Shown: positions 25,023-36,535, counted from the stretch's first letter. The stretch is 64,000 bases of DNA from Aromatoleum evansii (GCF_012910805.1 NZ_WTVK01000001.1:151612-215611); one strand, 5' to 3'. Numbers and translations are program-made. Notes: generated from the sequence alone by a model not told the origin.

Positions 25023-25495
25023 ACAAGACTCCTCTTACTGTGAACGGTGCGGAGAAGCTCCGCACCGAATTGCATCGCCTCAAGACCGTCGATCGTCCGA
25101 ACGTGATCGCCGCCATCGCGGAAGCGCGCTCGCATGGCGATCTCTCCGAAAACGCGGAGTACGATGCCGCGAAGGAGCGTCAGGGCTTCATCGAGGGGCG
25201 GATCAAGGAAGTCGAGGGAAAGATTGCGAACGCGCAGATCATCGATCCGCGCCTTCTCGATGCCGATGGGCGGTGTGTGTTCGGTGCCACCGTCAACCTC
25301 GAGGACATGGAGTCCGGGCAGACGGTCACCTATCAGATCGTCGGGGACGATGAGGCCGACGTCAAGGAGAACAAGATTTCCATCAGTTCTCCGATTGCCC
25401 GCGCGCTGATCGGCAAGTACGCCGGCGATATCGCCGAGGTGCAGGCGCCGGGCGGCGTGCGTGAGTACGAAATCATCGAAGTGCTCTACATCTGA
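25019..25495 (+). CDS. greA: transcription elongation factor GreA
   Basis: Rescues backtracked RNA polymerase by stimulating transcript cleavage. The 158-residue protein has the N-terminal coiled coil with the acidic tip sequence [21 protein letters not shown] and the C-terminal FKBP-like domain ending [23 protein letters not shown]. It is the last gene of carAB-greA, its ATG overlapping the carB stop. A strong intrinsic terminator follows. Confidence 0.97.
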
Positions 25496-25499
25496 ACGC

Positions 25500-25532
25500 A
25501 AACGGGCCGGGAGTGCGGTTCCCGGCCCGTTT
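25500..25532. terminator. terminator after greA
   Basis: AAACGGGCCGGG (25500-25511) pairs with CCCGGCCCGTTT (25521-25532), 12 bp with one further A-T pair, around a short loop. It begins 5 bases after the greA stop. With A residues on one side and T on the other it can serve both greA and the convergent yhbY gene. Confidence 0.75.
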
Positions 25533-25576
25533 CGCGATCCGACGCGGGGCTGCATCCGTCCCGCAGCAATCCTGGA

Positions 25577-26044
25577 TTACCTGCCGCCGAGAGGTCCCGT
25601 CTTGCGAACGATCTTTCGGGTGCGTTTTTCTGCCAGCCGCTTCTTGTCGGCGGCGGCCTTGATCAGCGCAGTGCGCCGCGCGGCCGCGGCAAAAGCACGG
25701 GCGGACTTCGCTTTCGCTGCTCCCGGCACGTTGCCCGCCGAGGCAAGCTTCGGCGCGGCGGTCGCTTGTTCTTCGCGACGTTCCCTCCACACGATGAGGA
25801 TCGTCCCGATGTGCTGGACGGGCGCTGCGCCGAGTTCCGTGCAGATCGCCTGCATCAGTGCGTCGCGGTCGGAGCGCTCGGTGCCGTGAACCTTGATCTT
25901 GATAAGCTCGTGCGCTTGCAGGGAACGGTCGATCTCGCCCAGGACGGTGGCCGTCAGCCCGTTGCCGGCGACGCTGACGACCGGGTTCAGATGATGGGCC
26001 GCCGCCCGCAATTCGCGGCGACGGGCAGGGGATAGGTCGATCAT
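25577..26044 (-). CDS. yhbY: YhbY-family ribosome-associated RNA-binding protein with basic tail
   Basis: CRM-domain protein. Start 26044 ([23 protein letters not shown]) fits the family, and the RNA-binding loop GNGL lies in [17 protein letters not shown]. Homologues of about 97 residues bind pre-50S ribosomal particles. This one has 155 residues: after the CRM domain ends at about residue 95 (ILIVWRER) there is a roughly 60-residue tail rich in Ala, Lys and Arg, probably disordered and RNA-binding. The frame continues open upstream across rlmE, but that part is antisense. Divergent from rlmE. Confidence 0.88.
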   Translation of the reverse strand: MIDLSPARRRELRAAAHHLNPVVSVAGNGLTATVLGEIDRSLQAHELIKIKVHGTERSDRDALMQAICTELGAAPVQHIGTILIVWRERREEQATAAPKLASAGNVPGAAKAKSARAFAAAARRTALIKAAADKKRLAEKRTRKIVRKTGPLGGR

Positions 26045-26068
26045 CGTTTTCTCAAATCTTTCAGGGGC

Positions 26069-26707
26069 ATGGATTCTACTCCCATGACTAGGACCAAGAC
26101 CAGCAAGGCATGGATGCACGAGCATGTGAACGACGCCTACGTGCAGCGTGCCAAGAGCGAAGGCTACCGTTCGCGTGCCGCATACAAGCTGATGGAGATC
26201 GACGACAAGGATCACCTGCTGCGTCCCGGCATGGTCGTTGTCGATCTCGGTGCGGCCCCGGGGTCGTGGACGCAGGTCGCCTTGCAGCGTGTAGGCAGGG
26301 CCGGGCGCGTGTTCGCGCTCGACCTTCTTCCTGTCGAGCCCCTGCCGGGCATGGAGTTCATCCAGGGCGACTTTCAGGAAGATGTCGTGCTGGCCGACCT
26401 CGAAAGCCGACTCGCGGGTGAGCCCGTCGACCTTGTACTTTCCGACATGGCCCCCAATATGTCGGGTATCGACACCGTGGATCAGGCGCGTTCGATCCAC
26501 CTCGGCGAACTGGCGCTCGATTTTGCGGCGCGGCACCTGAAGCCTGGCGGCAATTTCCTCATCAAGGTGTTCCAGGGCGCCGGGTTCATGGAGTTCCGCA
26601 GCGAGATCCAGCGCCATTTTGCCACGCTCCAGGTACGCAAGCCGAAGGCCTCGCGCGACCGCAGCGCCGAGGTTTATCTCCTCGGGCTGAAGCGCAAGGC
26701 GGACTGA
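26069..26707 (+). CDS. rlmE: 23S rRNA 2'-O-ribose U2552 methyltransferase RlmE (FtsJ/RrmJ)
   Basis: Methylates U2552 of 23S rRNA on the 50S subunit. The 212-residue protein shows the SAM site [15 protein letters not shown] and the K-D-K-E catalytic set ([35 protein letters not shown]). A second possible start at 26084 ([10 protein letters not shown]) would remove five residues. It stands upstream of ftsH, as in E. coli and most proteobacteria, and opposite yhbY with 24 bases between starts. Confidence 0.96.
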   Translation: MDSTPMTRTKTSKAWMHEHVNDAYVQRAKSEGYRSRAAYKLMEIDDKDHLLRPGMVVVDLGAAPGSWTQVALQRVGRAGRVFALDLLPVEPLPGMEFIQGDFQEDVVLADLESRLAGEPVDLVLSDMAPNMSGIDTVDQARSIHLGELALDFAARHLKPGGNFLIKVFQGAGFMEFRSEIQRHFATLQVRKPKASRDRSAEVYLLGLKRKAD

Positions 26708-26752
26708 GTCGGGCCTGCGGTGCCGATTGGCTGTGTTGATCGTGGCCATTGG

Positions 26753-26782
26753 TTTACGCAGCGGAACGTTCGCCACTAGAAT
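26753..26782 (+). promoter_or_regulatory. candidate sigma-70 promoter of ftsH
   Basis: TTTACG (26753-26758), 18-base spacer, TAGAAT (26777-26782), about 45 bases before the ftsH start. No CTTGAAA-type heat-shock element was recognised in this gap, although ftsH is heat-inducible in many species. Confidence 0.4.
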
Positions 26783-26828
26783 GGGTCAATGTTTCGCTGC
26801 CCCCCCTACGGGCACATAAGGAAAGAAG

Positions 26829-28724
<1,896 letters not shown>

Positions 28725-28748
28725 TCCGATCGACTATTGAAACGAACC

Positions 28749-28783
28749 GAATCGGGCCGACACGAGTCGGCCCGATTCTTTTT
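28749..28783 (+). terminator. intrinsic terminator after ftsH
   Basis: Perfect 13-bp stem GAATCGGGCCGAC / GTCGGCCCGATTC with a 4-base loop ACGA, followed by TTTTT. It begins 25 bases after the ftsH stop and ends 13 bases before the folP start, so folP either has readthrough or a promoter overlapping this element. Confidence 0.88.
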
Positions 28784-28795
28784 CAGGAGAAGAAA

Positions 28796-29629
28796 ATGGC
28801 GGTTCTCAAGTGCGGGCGGTTCGATCTCGATCTCGAGCGCCCGCGCATCATGGCCATCATCAACACGACGCCGGATTCGTTCAGCGGCGACGGATTGGGA
28901 CACGATCTCGATGCCGCCCTGAGACGCTGCGAGAACGCCGTCGCGGCCGGTGCGCATATTCTGGACATCGGCGGAGAGTCGACCCGACCCGGTTCCGAAT
29001 CGGTCTCCGAACAGGAGGAGCTCGACCGGGTCATCCCGCTGGTCGAGCGCTTGGCCGACTGGCCCGTTCCGGTCTCGATCGACACCGTGAAGCCCGCCGT
29101 CATGCGTGCTTCACTTGCCGCGGGCGCAAGCCTGATCAACGATATCAACGGGTTCCGCACGCCCGGGGCAGTCGAGGCGGTGCGTGATTCCGATGCAGCC
29201 TTGTGCGTCATGCACATGCAGGGCGAGCCGCGCAGCATGCAGGCGGCCCCTCGCTACGACGACGTCGTCGGGGAGGTGATCGATTTCCTGCTCCACCAAG
29301 TGCATGCGCTTGAGGTACAGGGCGTCGCCAGGGCGCGCATCCTGCTCGACCCCGGTTTCGGCTTCGGCAAGACGCTCGAGCACAATCTCGCCTTGATGCG
29401 GGCACTCGATCGCTTTCTCGCGACCGGCTATCCGCTGCTCATCGGCGTTTCGCGCAAGTCGATGCTGGGCGCGATCACCGGGCGCGGCGTTGACGAGCGC
29501 ACTACCGCCAGTGTCGCTGCCGCCCTGGTCGCCATCGAGCGCGGCGCGCGCATCGTGCGCGTTCACGACGTTGCGGCGACGCGCGACGCTGTCGCGGTGT
29601 GGGAGGCGGTGCGCTTCGGCGCATCCTGA
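28796..29629 (+). CDS. folP: dihydropteroate synthase
   Basis: Condenses p-aminobenzoate with the pterin pyrophosphate in folate synthesis and is the sulfonamide target. The 277-residue TIM-barrel protein shows MAIINTTPDSFSGDG, the pterin-site blocks DIGGESTRPGSE and INDINGFR, GFGFGKTLEHN and GVSRKSMLGAITGR. The ribosome binding site AGGAGAAG lies just before the ATG, directly after the ftsH terminator. glmM follows after 55 bases. Confidence 0.97.
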   Translation: MAVLKCGRFDLDLERPRIMAIINTTPDSFSGDGLGHDLDAALRRCENAVAAGAHILDIGGESTRPGSESVSEQEELDRVIPLVERLADWPVPVSIDTVKPAVMRASLAAGASLINDINGFRTPGAVEAVRDSDAALCVMHMQGEPRSMQAAPRYDDVVGEVIDFLLHQVHALEVQGVARARILLDPGFGFGKTLEHNLALMRALDRFLATGYPLLIGVSRKSMLGAITGRGVDERTTASVAAALVAIERGARIVRVHDVAATRDAVAVWEAVRFGAS

Positions 29630-29684
29630 GCGGCGGGGGCCGCCTGGGATGCGATAATTCCCTTTTTTGTGATCGGAAGCAGTC

Positions 29685-31046
29685 ATGGCGCGCAAATATT
29701 TCGGGACTGACGGAGTCCGTGGCAAGGTCGGTGAATCCGCGATAACCCCTGATTTCGTGATGCGACTCGGTTACGCCGCGGGCGTGACGCTTGTCGGGCG
29801 GGAGCAACTCCCGCGAGGCGATCGTCCGGCCGTGCTGATCGGCAAGGACACCCGCATTTCGGGCTACATGCTCGAAGCCGCGCTGGAGGCGGGCTTTGCT
29901 GCCGCCGGTGTCGACGTGTTGCTCGCAGGCCCTGTTCCGACCCCCGCCGTGGCCTACCTCACGCGCGCCCTGCGCCTGCAGGCCGGAGTGGTGATTTCTG
30001 CATCACACAACCCCTATTACGACAACGGGATCAAGTTTTTCTCGGCTGACGGAAGCAAGCTGGCCGACGCCGTGGAGATGGAGATCGAGGCGCGCGTCGA
30101 GCAGCCCATGGGCTGTGCGGAGTCCGCCAGGCTCGGCAAGGCGAGGCGCATTGGCGATGCCGCGGGTCGGTACGTGGAATTCTGCAAGAGCACCTTCCCG
30201 AACGAGCTCGATCTGCGCGAACTGAGGATCGTGCTCGACTGTGCCAATGGTGCGGCTTACCAGATCGCGCCCAGCGTCTTTCATGAGCTCGGTGCCGAAG
30301 TCGTTTCGGTGGGAGTTGAGCCCAACGGACTCAACATCAACGAGCGCTGTGGCGCTACCTCGCCGGAACACCTGCGCGCCGCAGTTCTGGCCAACAAGGC
30401 GGATCTCGGTATTGCGCTCGACGGCGACGGCGACCGTCTCATGATGGTCGATGCCAGCGGTGAACTCTACGACGGCGACAAGCTGCTGTACGTGATCGCA
30501 TCGGCGCAACGGGCGCAGGGGCGTCTGGATGGAGTCGTGGGCACCCTCATGAGCAACCTCGGGTTCGAGCATGCCGTCGGCAGGCTGGGTGTTCCCTTTG
30601 CCCGGGCGAAGGTCGGCGACCGCTACGTCCTCGAAATGCTCCAGGAGAAGGGCTGGAAGCTCGGCGGGGAGAACTCGGGGCACATCATCTGTCTCGATCG
30701 CCACACCACCGGAGACGGCATCATCTCCGCGCTTCAGGTCCTCGCGGCCCTGCAGCTCACGGGCAAGAGCCTTGCGGAGGCATGTTCCGACCTCGTCTTC
30801 TATCCGCAAAAATTGATCAACGTGAAGCTTCCGGCCGGATTCAACTGGCAGGCGCATGCCGGTATCGCCGCGGCGGCCAGGGACGCAGAAGCGCGGCTGG
30901 GAAGCCGCGGTCGTGTGCTCCTTCGTCCGTCCGGGACCGAGCCGCTGCTGCGGGTCATGGTGGAAGGGCAGGATGGGGGCGAGGTCGAGGGGCTTGCACG
31001 CGAGATCGCAGACTGCGTCGCGAAGGCCACCGTCGCGCAATATTAA
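29685..31046 (+). CDS. glmM: phosphoglucosamine mutase
   Basis: Interconverts glucosamine-6-phosphate and glucosamine-1-phosphate for UDP-GlcNAc, peptidoglycan and LPS synthesis. The 453-residue protein begins [16 protein letters not shown]. It has the phosphoserine loop [18 protein letters not shown], the metal loop [11 protein letters not shown], the sugar-binding block [12 protein letters not shown] and the phosphate loop [15 protein letters not shown]. The folP-glmM order downstream of ftsH matches E. coli. Confidence 0.97.
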   Translation: MARKYFGTDGVRGKVGESAITPDFVMRLGYAAGVTLVGREQLPRGDRPAVLIGKDTRISGYMLEAALEAGFAAAGVDVLLAGPVPTPAVAYLTRALRLQAGVVISASHNPYYDNGIKFFSADGSKLADAVEMEIEARVEQPMGCAESARLGKARRIGDAAGRYVEFCKSTFPNELDLRELRIVLDCANGAAYQIAPSVFHELGAEVVSVGVEPNGLNINERCGATSPEHLRAAVLANKADLGIALDGDGDRLMMVDASGELYDGDKLLYVIASAQRAQGRLDGVVGTLMSNLGFEHAVGRLGVPFARAKVGDRYVLEMLQEKGWKLGGENSGHIICLDRHTTGDGIISALQVLAALQLTGKSLAEACSDLVFYPQKLINVKLPAGFNWQAHAGIAAAARDAEARLGSRGRVLLRPSGTEPLLRVMVEGQDGGEVEGLAREIADCVAKATVAQY

Positions 31047-31060
31047 TCCCGGTATATGAA

Positions 31061-31093
31061 CTGTCACATTCCTGAAATGTGTCGCAACTAAAG
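31061..31093 (+). promoter_or_regulatory. candidate PHO box and promoter of pstSCAB
   Basis: CTGTCAC-ATTC-CTGAAAT (31061-31078) has the 7-4-7 layout of a PhoB box, whose consensus is two direct repeats close to CTGTCAT. The following 11-base unit GTGTCGCAACT continues the periodicity, and TAAAGT at 31089-31094 could act as the -10. The pstS start lies about 110 bases downstream. Confidence 0.6.
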
Positions 31094-31204
31094 TGGGCGC
31101 ACTTCGGAATGCACCGGGCCGGCCGAGCTATCGGCATGCCATGCCGACTTGGCCAGGTGCATCCGGTTCGGGCAATGACTCGGTTCATTCACTGGAGATT
31201 CACT

Positions 31205-32197
31205 ATGTCGGGTTTCAAGCAGACTGCGTTCGCAGCCGCCGTCCTCGTACTGGGAGCGCAGGCCGCGCATGCGCAGTCGCTGGTCAAGATCGACGGTTCG
31301 AGCACCGTGTTCCCGGTCACCGAGGCGGTCGCCGAGGACTTCCAGTCCTCAAAGAAAGGTGCAGTGAAGGTCACGGTTGGCATCTCCGGGACCGGTGGTG
31401 GTTTCAAGAAGTTCTGCCGCGGGGAGATCGACATCGCCGACGCCTCGCGCCCCATCCTGAAGAAGGAAATGGAGGCCTGCTCGCAGGCCGGGATCAAGTA
31501 CATCGAGCTTCCGGTTGCCTTTGATGCGCTGACCGTCGTGGCCAATCCCAAGAACGCATTCATCAAGCAGCTGTCCGTCGAGCAGCTGAAGAAGATCTGG
31601 GAGCCGGGCGCGCAGGGCACCATCAAGAGCTGGAAGCAGGTCGATCCCTCCTTCCCGGATGCGCCGCTCAAGCTGTTTGGTGCCGGGTCCGATTCGGGCA
31701 CCTTTGACTACTTCACGGAGGCGATCGTCGGCAAGGCGAAGGCCTCGCGCGGTGACTACACAGCGTCGGAGGACGATAACGTGCTGGTGCAGGGCGTCTC
31801 CCGCGACGTCAATGCGATCGGTTACTTCGGTTATGCCTATTACGCCGAGAACCAGGGCAAGCTGAAGGCCGTGCCGATCGTCAACAAGGAAGGCAAGCCG
31901 GTCGAGCCGGGTGCTGCGACCGTGCTCGATGGTTCGTACAATCCGCTGTCCCGTCCGATCTTCATCTACGTAGCGGAAAAGTCCCTCGAAAAGGCGGAGG
32001 TTCGTGATTTCGTCACCTACTATCTGAAGAATGCGAGCAAACTTGCGACCGAGGTGAAGTACGTTCCGCTTCCCGCCAAGGCATACGAAATTGCCCTGGA
32101 TCACGTCAACAAGAAGAAACTCGGTACCGTTTTCGGTGGCGAGGCTGAAGTCGGTGTGACGATCGAGGCACTCCTGGCTCGCGAAGCCAAGCTCTGA
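31205..32197 (+). CDS. pstS: phosphate ABC transporter substrate-binding protein
   Basis: Periplasmic phosphate-binding protein. Start 31205 (MSGFKQTAFAAAVLVL) gives a clear signal peptide cleaved after AAHAQ, so about 306 mature residues. Phosphate-binding stretches DGSSTVFPVTEA, SGTGGGFKKFCRGEIDIADASRP and GSDSGTFDYF are present. The longer upstream open frame overlaps the promoter region and is not used. A GC hairpin follows the stop, which often separates a highly expressed binding protein from its membrane subunits. Confidence 0.95.
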   Translation: MSGFKQTAFAAAVLVLGAQAAHAQSLVKIDGSSTVFPVTEAVAEDFQSSKKGAVKVTVGISGTGGGFKKFCRGEIDIADASRPILKKEMEACSQAGIKYIELPVAFDALTVVANPKNAFIKQLSVEQLKKIWEPGAQGTIKSWKQVDPSFPDAPLKLFGAGSDSGTFDYFTEAIVGKAKASRGDYTASEDDNVLVQGVSRDVNAIGYFGYAYYAENQGKLKAVPIVNKEGKPVEPGAATVLDGSYNPLSRPIFIYVAEKSLEKAEVRDFVTYYLKNASKLATEVKYVPLPAKAYEIALDHVNKKKLGTVFGGEAEVGVTIEALLAREAKL

Positions 32198-32214
32198 TCG
32201 TGTCTGAAGCATGC

Positions 32215-32252
32215 GGTGCCCGGGTGTCCAGCCCGGGCGCCACTTTGTTGTT
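32215..32252 (+). terminator. attenuating hairpin between pstS and pstC
   Basis: GGTGCCCGGG (32215-32224) pairs with GCCCGGGCGCC (32231-32241), allowing G-U pairs, around a 6-base loop. It is followed by the T-rich stretch ACTTTGTTGTT. It probably reduces transcription into pstCAB or protects the pstS 3' end. Confidence 0.6.
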
Positions 32253-32263
32253 CTAGGCCTCCA

Positions 32264-33223
32264 ATGCAAGAAACCAATTCCGGTGGTGCCGTGACCGTTG
32301 CACCCTATGGGCCGCTGTCCGTCAGCGACCGGCTCGCGAAGAAGGCGCTGCGCAACTTCAAGGAGCGCGTCATCGAGCTCCTGCTCCTGGGGGCTGCGTG
32401 CGTCTCCGTGCTGACCACCGTCGGCATCATCTGGGTGCTCGTCAGTGAGTCGGTGAATTTCTTCGGCACCGTGTCGATCTGGTCCTTCCTCACCGATACC
32501 ATGTGGACCCCGCTGTTCGCCGAGCCCCGCTACGGGATTCTGCCTTTGCTCGCGGGCACGCTGACGACTTCTGTCGTCGCGCTTCTCGTTGCGATTCCGC
32601 TGGGAACGACGATTGCGATCTACCTTTCGGAGTTCGCTCGCCCGACGGTGCGTGAGGTCGTGAAGCCCTTCCTTGAGCTGCTCGGCGGCATTCCCACCAT
32701 CGTGTACGGCTACTTCGCCCTCATGGTCGTGATTCCGCTGCTTCAGCTGATCATGCCGGAGCTGTCGGGATTCAACATGCTCGGCGCCGGCATCGTCATG
32801 GGCATTGCCATCATTCCGTACGTCAGCTCGCTGGCCGAGGATGCCATGCGCGCGGTGCCGATGAGCATGCGCGAAGGCTCTTACGCGATGGGGGCGACCC
32901 GCTTGCAGACCGCATTTCGGGTGGTCTTCCCGGCGGCCTTGTCGGGCATCCTGTCGGCCTACATCCTGGGGATTTCGCGCGCTGTGGGCGAGACCATGAT
33001 CGTGGCCGTCGCTGCGGGGATGCAGCCCAACTTCACCGTCAATCCGCTCGAGCCCGCCCAGACGATTTCCGCCTACATCGTCCAGGTCGCCCTTGGGGAT
33101 CTCCCGCACGGCTCGATAGGCTACCAGTCGATTTTTGCGGCCGGCCTGAGCCTGATGCTCATGACGCTCGCACTGAATCTCGTCGGGCACGTCGTGCGCC
33201 GTCGATTCCGCGAAGCATATTAA
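32264..33223 (+). CDS. pstC: phosphate ABC transporter permease PstC
   Basis: Inner-membrane subunit of the high-affinity phosphate transporter. Start 32264 (MQETNSGGAVTVAPYG) gives 319 residues. About six hydrophobic segments are visible, beginning with IELLLLGAACVSVLTTVGIIWVLV. The permease coupling loop EDAMRAVPMSMREGSYAMGATRLQTAFRVVFPAALSG is intact. pstA follows after 10 bases. Confidence 0.95.
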   Translation: MQETNSGGAVTVAPYGPLSVSDRLAKKALRNFKERVIELLLLGAACVSVLTTVGIIWVLVSESVNFFGTVSIWSFLTDTMWTPLFAEPRYGILPLLAGTLTTSVVALLVAIPLGTTIAIYLSEFARPTVREVVKPFLELLGGIPTIVYGYFALMVVIPLLQLIMPELSGFNMLGAGIVMGIAIIPYVSSLAEDAMRAVPMSMREGSYAMGATRLQTAFRVVFPAALSGILSAYILGISRAVGETMIVAVAAGMQPNFTVNPLEPAQTISAYIVQVALGDLPHGSIGYQSIFAAGLSLMLMTLALNLVGHVVRRRFREAY

Positions 33224-33233
33224 GAAGAACGGC

Positions 33234-34157
33234 ATGAAAGCAGAAGACATTCCCCTGATCAGGAAGATCATCCGACGCAACAAGCGCCTCGAGGTGCTGT
33301 TCGCGGTCGCAGGCTTCCTTGCATTGCTGGTGGGCGTGCTGACCTTCGTGGCGCTGTTTGCCCAGATGGCCGTTGCCGGCTGGGAGCGCATCTCCCCGGA
33401 TTTCTTCACCAACTTCCCGTCGCGCCGTGCCGGACAGGCGGGCATCCTGTCGGCGTGGGTCGGGTCGCTGCTTGTGATGCTGGTCACGGCGGTCTCGGCC
33501 GTTCCCTTGGGCGTAGCGGCGGGGATCTACCTCGAAGAATATGCGCCGAAGAACTTGTTCACCGACATCATCGAGATCAATGTGACCAACCTCGCCGGCG
33601 TGCCGTCGATCGTGTATGGTCTGCTGGCGCTCGGCGTGTTCGTATACACCTTCGGCTTCGGGCAGAGCATCCTCTCGGCCGGCCTGACGCTCGGGCTGCT
33701 CATCCTGCCGGTGGTCATCGTCGCAACGCGCGAATCGATCCGCTCCATTCCCTTGCACATCCGCGAGGCGGCATACGGACTGGGGGCAACGCGCTGGCAG
33801 GTGACCCGCGACCACATCGTTCCCTACTCGCTGCCCGGCATCATGACCGGCGTCATCATCGGCATGTCGCGAGCGATTGGCGAGACGGCCCCCATCATCA
33901 CCATCGGCGCGCTCACCTTCATCGCGTTCCTCCCCGAGTCGCCCATCGGTCCCGAGTTTCCCTGGGTGAACTTCGAGTGGCTGAAGTCGGGCTTCACGGT
34001 GATGCCGATCCAGATGTTCAACTGGACCTCGCGTCCGGAAGAGGCTTTCCAGCAAAACGCTGCGGCAGCCGGTTTTATCCTCGTCCTGATGACTTTGGCA
34101 ATGAACGCCGTCTCTATCTGGATTCGTTACCACGTGCGCAAGGACATCAAATGGTAA
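33234..34157 (+). CDS. pstA: phosphate ABC transporter permease PstA
   Basis: Second membrane subunit of the Pst transporter, 307 residues with about six transmembrane segments. The coupling loop [41 protein letters not shown] and the downstream [18 protein letters not shown] are conserved. The 3' end overlaps the first codons of pstB, so translation of the two is coupled. Confidence 0.95.
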   Translation: MKAEDIPLIRKIIRRNKRLEVLFAVAGFLALLVGVLTFVALFAQMAVAGWERISPDFFTNFPSRRAGQAGILSAWVGSLLVMLVTAVSAVPLGVAAGIYLEEYAPKNLFTDIIEINVTNLAGVPSIVYGLLALGVFVYTFGFGQSILSAGLTLGLLILPVVIVATRESIRSIPLHIREAAYGLGATRWQVTRDHIVPYSLPGIMTGVIIGMSRAIGETAPIITIGALTFIAFLPESPIGPEFPWVNFEWLKSGFTVMPIQMFNWTSRPEEAFQQNAAAAGFILVLMTLAMNAVSIWIRYHVRKDIKW

Positions 34158-35041
34158 GCGTTGCTACGATGCGAATGAGCGAACAAGCCGCTGCGGACAC
34201 CGCGGCGCAGGCCGGCGCTGCCTCGGGTGAGGCACGCAATCCGAATTCCTCCGACATGGCTGCGCGCAATGCCGGCGGGGTTCCCGTGAAGGCGTCCGTG
34301 GAAAACTTCAGTTTCTATTACGGTGACTTCAAGGCGCTCAAGTCGATCTCCATGCCGGTGCACGAGAAGCGCGTGACGGCATTGATTGGTCCGTCCGGTT
34401 GCGGAAAGTCCACGCTCTTGCGGACGTTCAACCGCATGCATGACCTGTATCCGGGGAATCGCTACGAGGGGACGATCCGCCTGCACCCGGACAATACCAA
34501 CCTGCTCGATCCCGCCGTCGACCCCATCGAAGTGCGCATGCGCATCGGCATGGTGTTCCAGAAGCCCAACCCTTTCCCAAAGTCGATCTACGAGAACGTC
34601 GCCTACGGGCTGCGCATTCGGGGCGAGCGCAATCGTTCCGTGATTGACGATAGCGTCCGTGAGGCGCTGCGGGGCGCGGCCCTGTGGTCGGAGGTCGAGC
34701 ACCGCTTGCACGATCCCGCCACCGCCTTGTCCGGCGGCCAGCAGCAGCGGCTGTGCATTGCGCGCTGTCTCGCCACTCAGCCTGAAGTCCTGCTTTTCGA
34801 CGAGCCGACCTCTGCGCTCGATCCGATCGCCACGGCCAGCATCGAGGAGCTGATCCACGAACTGCGCGACAAGGTCACCATCCTCATCGTCACTCACAAC
34901 ATGCAGCAGGCCGCCCGCGTCTCCGATTACACCGCGTACATGTATCTCGGCGAACTGATGGAGTTCGGCGAAACGAACCAGATCTTCGTCAATCCGAGGC
35001 GCAAGGAAACCGAAGATTACATCACCGGACGTTTCGGCTGA
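34151..35041 (+). CDS. pstB: phosphate ABC transporter ATP-binding protein
   Basis: ATPase of the Pst transporter. Start 34151 overlaps the end of pstA by 7 bases and gives 296 residues; the first 45 or so are an Ala/Ser-rich extension before the ABC domain, and later ATGs at 34169 and 34175 are possible. Walker [31 protein letters not shown], signature [16 protein letters not shown], Walker [13 protein letters not shown] and the H-loop IVTHNMQQA are present. No phoU or phoBR follows; the next gene is tpiA after about 200 bases. Confidence 0.95.
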   Translation: MVSVATMRMSEQAAADTAAQAGAASGEARNPNSSDMAARNAGGVPVKASVENFSFYYGDFKALKSISMPVHEKRVTALIGPSGCGKSTLLRTFNRMHDLYPGNRYEGTIRLHPDNTNLLDPAVDPIEVRMRIGMVFQKPNPFPKSIYENVAYGLRIRGERNRSVIDDSVREALRGAALWSEVEHRLHDPATALSGGQQQRLCIARCLATQPEVLLFDEPTSALDPIATASIEELIHELRDKVTILIVTHNMQQAARVSDYTAYMYLGELMEFGETNQIFVNPRRKETEDYITGRFG

Positions 35042-35182
35042 GCCGGATGAAGTCGGGTCGGCACGCTGTCGTCCCGTCCTGTCGGCGGCCGAGCGCGGCG
35101 CGCTGAGATTCGCCGGGAGTTTGCTGCATAAGGGAGGGGCGCTGTTTCAGTGTCCCTCTCTGTCTTTGTCAAGCAGCCTTTC

Positions 35183-35211
35183 TTTACCTCGCGAAGGCCT
35201 GCAGATACAAT
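35183..35211 (+). promoter_or_regulatory. sigma-70 promoter of tpiA-secG
   Basis: TTTACC (35183-35188), 17-base spacer, TACAAT (35206-35211), with the tpiA start codon 27 bases beyond. The rest of the pstB-tpiA gap (35042-35182) shows no other clear signal. Confidence 0.5.
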
Positions 35212-35237
35212 CCGAAAATTTGGCTGGGGCGCAGTGC

Positions 35238-35996
35238 ATGAAACGAAAGCTAGTCGTCGGCAACTGGAAGATGAACGGCGACCGTGCGCGCAACAGTGCT
35301 CTGCTGGACCAGTTGCTGGGTGCCGTGCCTGCGGGCGTAGACTGTGCGGTCTGTCCGCCGTTTCCGTATCTCTCCCAGGTTGGCGAAATCCTCCGCGGCA
35401 GCGATGTCGCGCTTGGCGCCCAGGATGTGAGCGAATTCCCTGATGGCGCCTATACGGGCGATGTCAGCATCACGATGCTCGGCGACTTCGGCGTGCGGTT
35501 TGTCATCGTTGGTCATTCTGAACGAAGGGCGCTGCACGGAGAGTCGGATGTGTTGGTGGCCCGCAAGGCGGGTGTGGCGCTCGAAGGCGGCGTCATACCC
35601 ATCGTCTGCATTGGCGAGACGCTGGCTGAACGCGAGTCCGGCGTGACGGAGCAGGTGCTCCTGCGGCAACTCGATGCGCTGGCGGCCACACTGTCGCCCG
35701 AGGCGCTGCAGCGAATCGTGCTCGCCTACGAGCCTGTGTGGGCGATCGGTAGCGGGCGTGCAGCCACGGTCGAGCAGGTGCAGGCGGTGCTGGGGTTTGT
35801 CAGGCGGTGGCTGGGGGGGCATGTATCCGCGCCTGAGCGCAGTCGCATCCTGTATGGTGGCAGCGTGAAGCCCGAGACGGCGGGGGGCTTGTTCGGCTTG
35901 CCGGATGCGGATGGAGGCTTGATCGGTGGGGCTTCGCTCGATGCGCAGTCCTTTGTTGAAATCTGTCGAGCGGCAACGGTCGTGCAGGGCAGTTGA
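35238..35996 (+). CDS. tpiA: triosephosphate isomerase
   Basis: Interconverts dihydroxyacetone phosphate and glyceraldehyde 3-phosphate. Start 35238 (MKRKLVVGNWKMNGDRARNS) gives 252 residues. The substrate lysine is in GNWKMNG, the catalytic histidine in VIVGHSERR, the catalytic glutamate in AYEPVWAIGSGR and the phosphate loop in ILYGGSVKPETAGG. It starts the tpiA-secG-tRNA-Leu-nuo neighbourhood typical of Betaproteobacteria. Confidence 0.97.
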   Translation: MKRKLVVGNWKMNGDRARNSALLDQLLGAVPAGVDCAVCPPFPYLSQVGEILRGSDVALGAQDVSEFPDGAYTGDVSITMLGDFGVRFVIVGHSERRALHGESDVLVARKAGVALEGGVIPIVCIGETLAERESGVTEQVLLRQLDALAATLSPEALQRIVLAYEPVWAIGSGRAATVEQVQAVLGFVRRWLGGHVSAPERSRILYGGSVKPETAGGLFGLPDADGGLIGGASLDAQSFVEICRAATVVQGS

Positions 35997-36017
35997 GATT
36001 CAAAACAAGGTCATATT

Positions 36018-36377
36018 ATGAGCAATTACTTATTTTCCATTGTCTTGACCGTTCATGTGCTGGTGGGGCTTGGCATCATTGCTCTGGTTCTCATGCAGCA
36101 TGGCAAGGGGGCGGACGCAGGTGCGGCGTTCGGAAGTGGTGCATCGGGAAGTGTGTTTGGCGCCTCCGGTTCGGCGAATTTCCTCAGTCGCACGACTGGC
36201 ATGCTTGCCGCCGTATTCTTCCTCACCAGCCTCGGGCTCAGCTACCTCAGTAGTGGCACGACCGCCAAGCCTGCCAGCATCATGCAGGACGCTGCAGTGA
36301 CGGCTCCCGCACCTGCTGGCGAGGCAGCTCCTGCAGGCGCGGCGGATGATTCGAAGGCACAGTCGATCCCCAAATAA
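36018..36377 (+). CDS. secG: preprotein translocase subunit SecG
   Basis: Small integral membrane subunit of the SecYEG channel. The 119-residue protein has two transmembrane segments ([22 protein letters not shown] and [18 protein letters not shown]) with the conserved loop [30 protein letters not shown] between them, and an Ala/Pro-rich C-terminal tail. It follows tpiA by 21 bases and precedes a tRNA gene. Confidence 0.95.
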   Translation: MSNYLFSIVLTVHVLVGLGIIALVLMQHGKGADAGAAFGSGASGSVFGASGSANFLSRTTGMLAAVFFLTSLGLSYLSSGTTAKPASIMQDAAVTAPAPAGEAAPAGAADDSKAQSIPK

Positions 36378-36392
36378 GTTCCCCTTGGGGCT

Positions 36393-36420
36393 TTGCGGGA
36401 TACGGGAAAGGTCGTATAAT
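36393..36420 (+). promoter_or_regulatory. sigma-70 promoter of the tRNA-Leu gene
   Basis: TTGCGG (36393-36398), 16-base spacer and a perfect TATAAT (36415-36420), 20 bases before the mature tRNA 5' end. Confidence 0.65.
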
Positions 36421-36439
36421 TTCGAGCTGTAACAAACGT

Positions 36440-36524
36440 GCCGACGTGGTGAAATTGGTAGACACGCCATCTTGAGGGGGTGGTGGCGAAAGCCGTGTGA
36501 GTTCGAGTCTCACCGTCGGCACCA
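36440..36524 (+). tRNA. leuU: tRNA-Leu (anticodon GAG)
   Basis: 85 bases beginning GCCGACG and ending CGTCGGCACCA, so the acceptor stem pairs 7/7 and CCA is encoded. The anticodon arm is CCATC-TTGAGGG-GGTGG with anticodon GAG (reads CUC/CUU). A long variable arm (GGCGAAAGCC) marks it as class II, and the T arm reads GAGTTCGAGTCTC. It sits between secG and nuoA. Confidence 0.95.
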
Positions 36525-36535
36525 GAATATTGAAT

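Noticed and set aside
31349..33487. About 700-codon minus-strand open frame across pstS and pstC
   Set aside because: Antisense shadow of two well-supported genes, with no ribosome binding site or domain.
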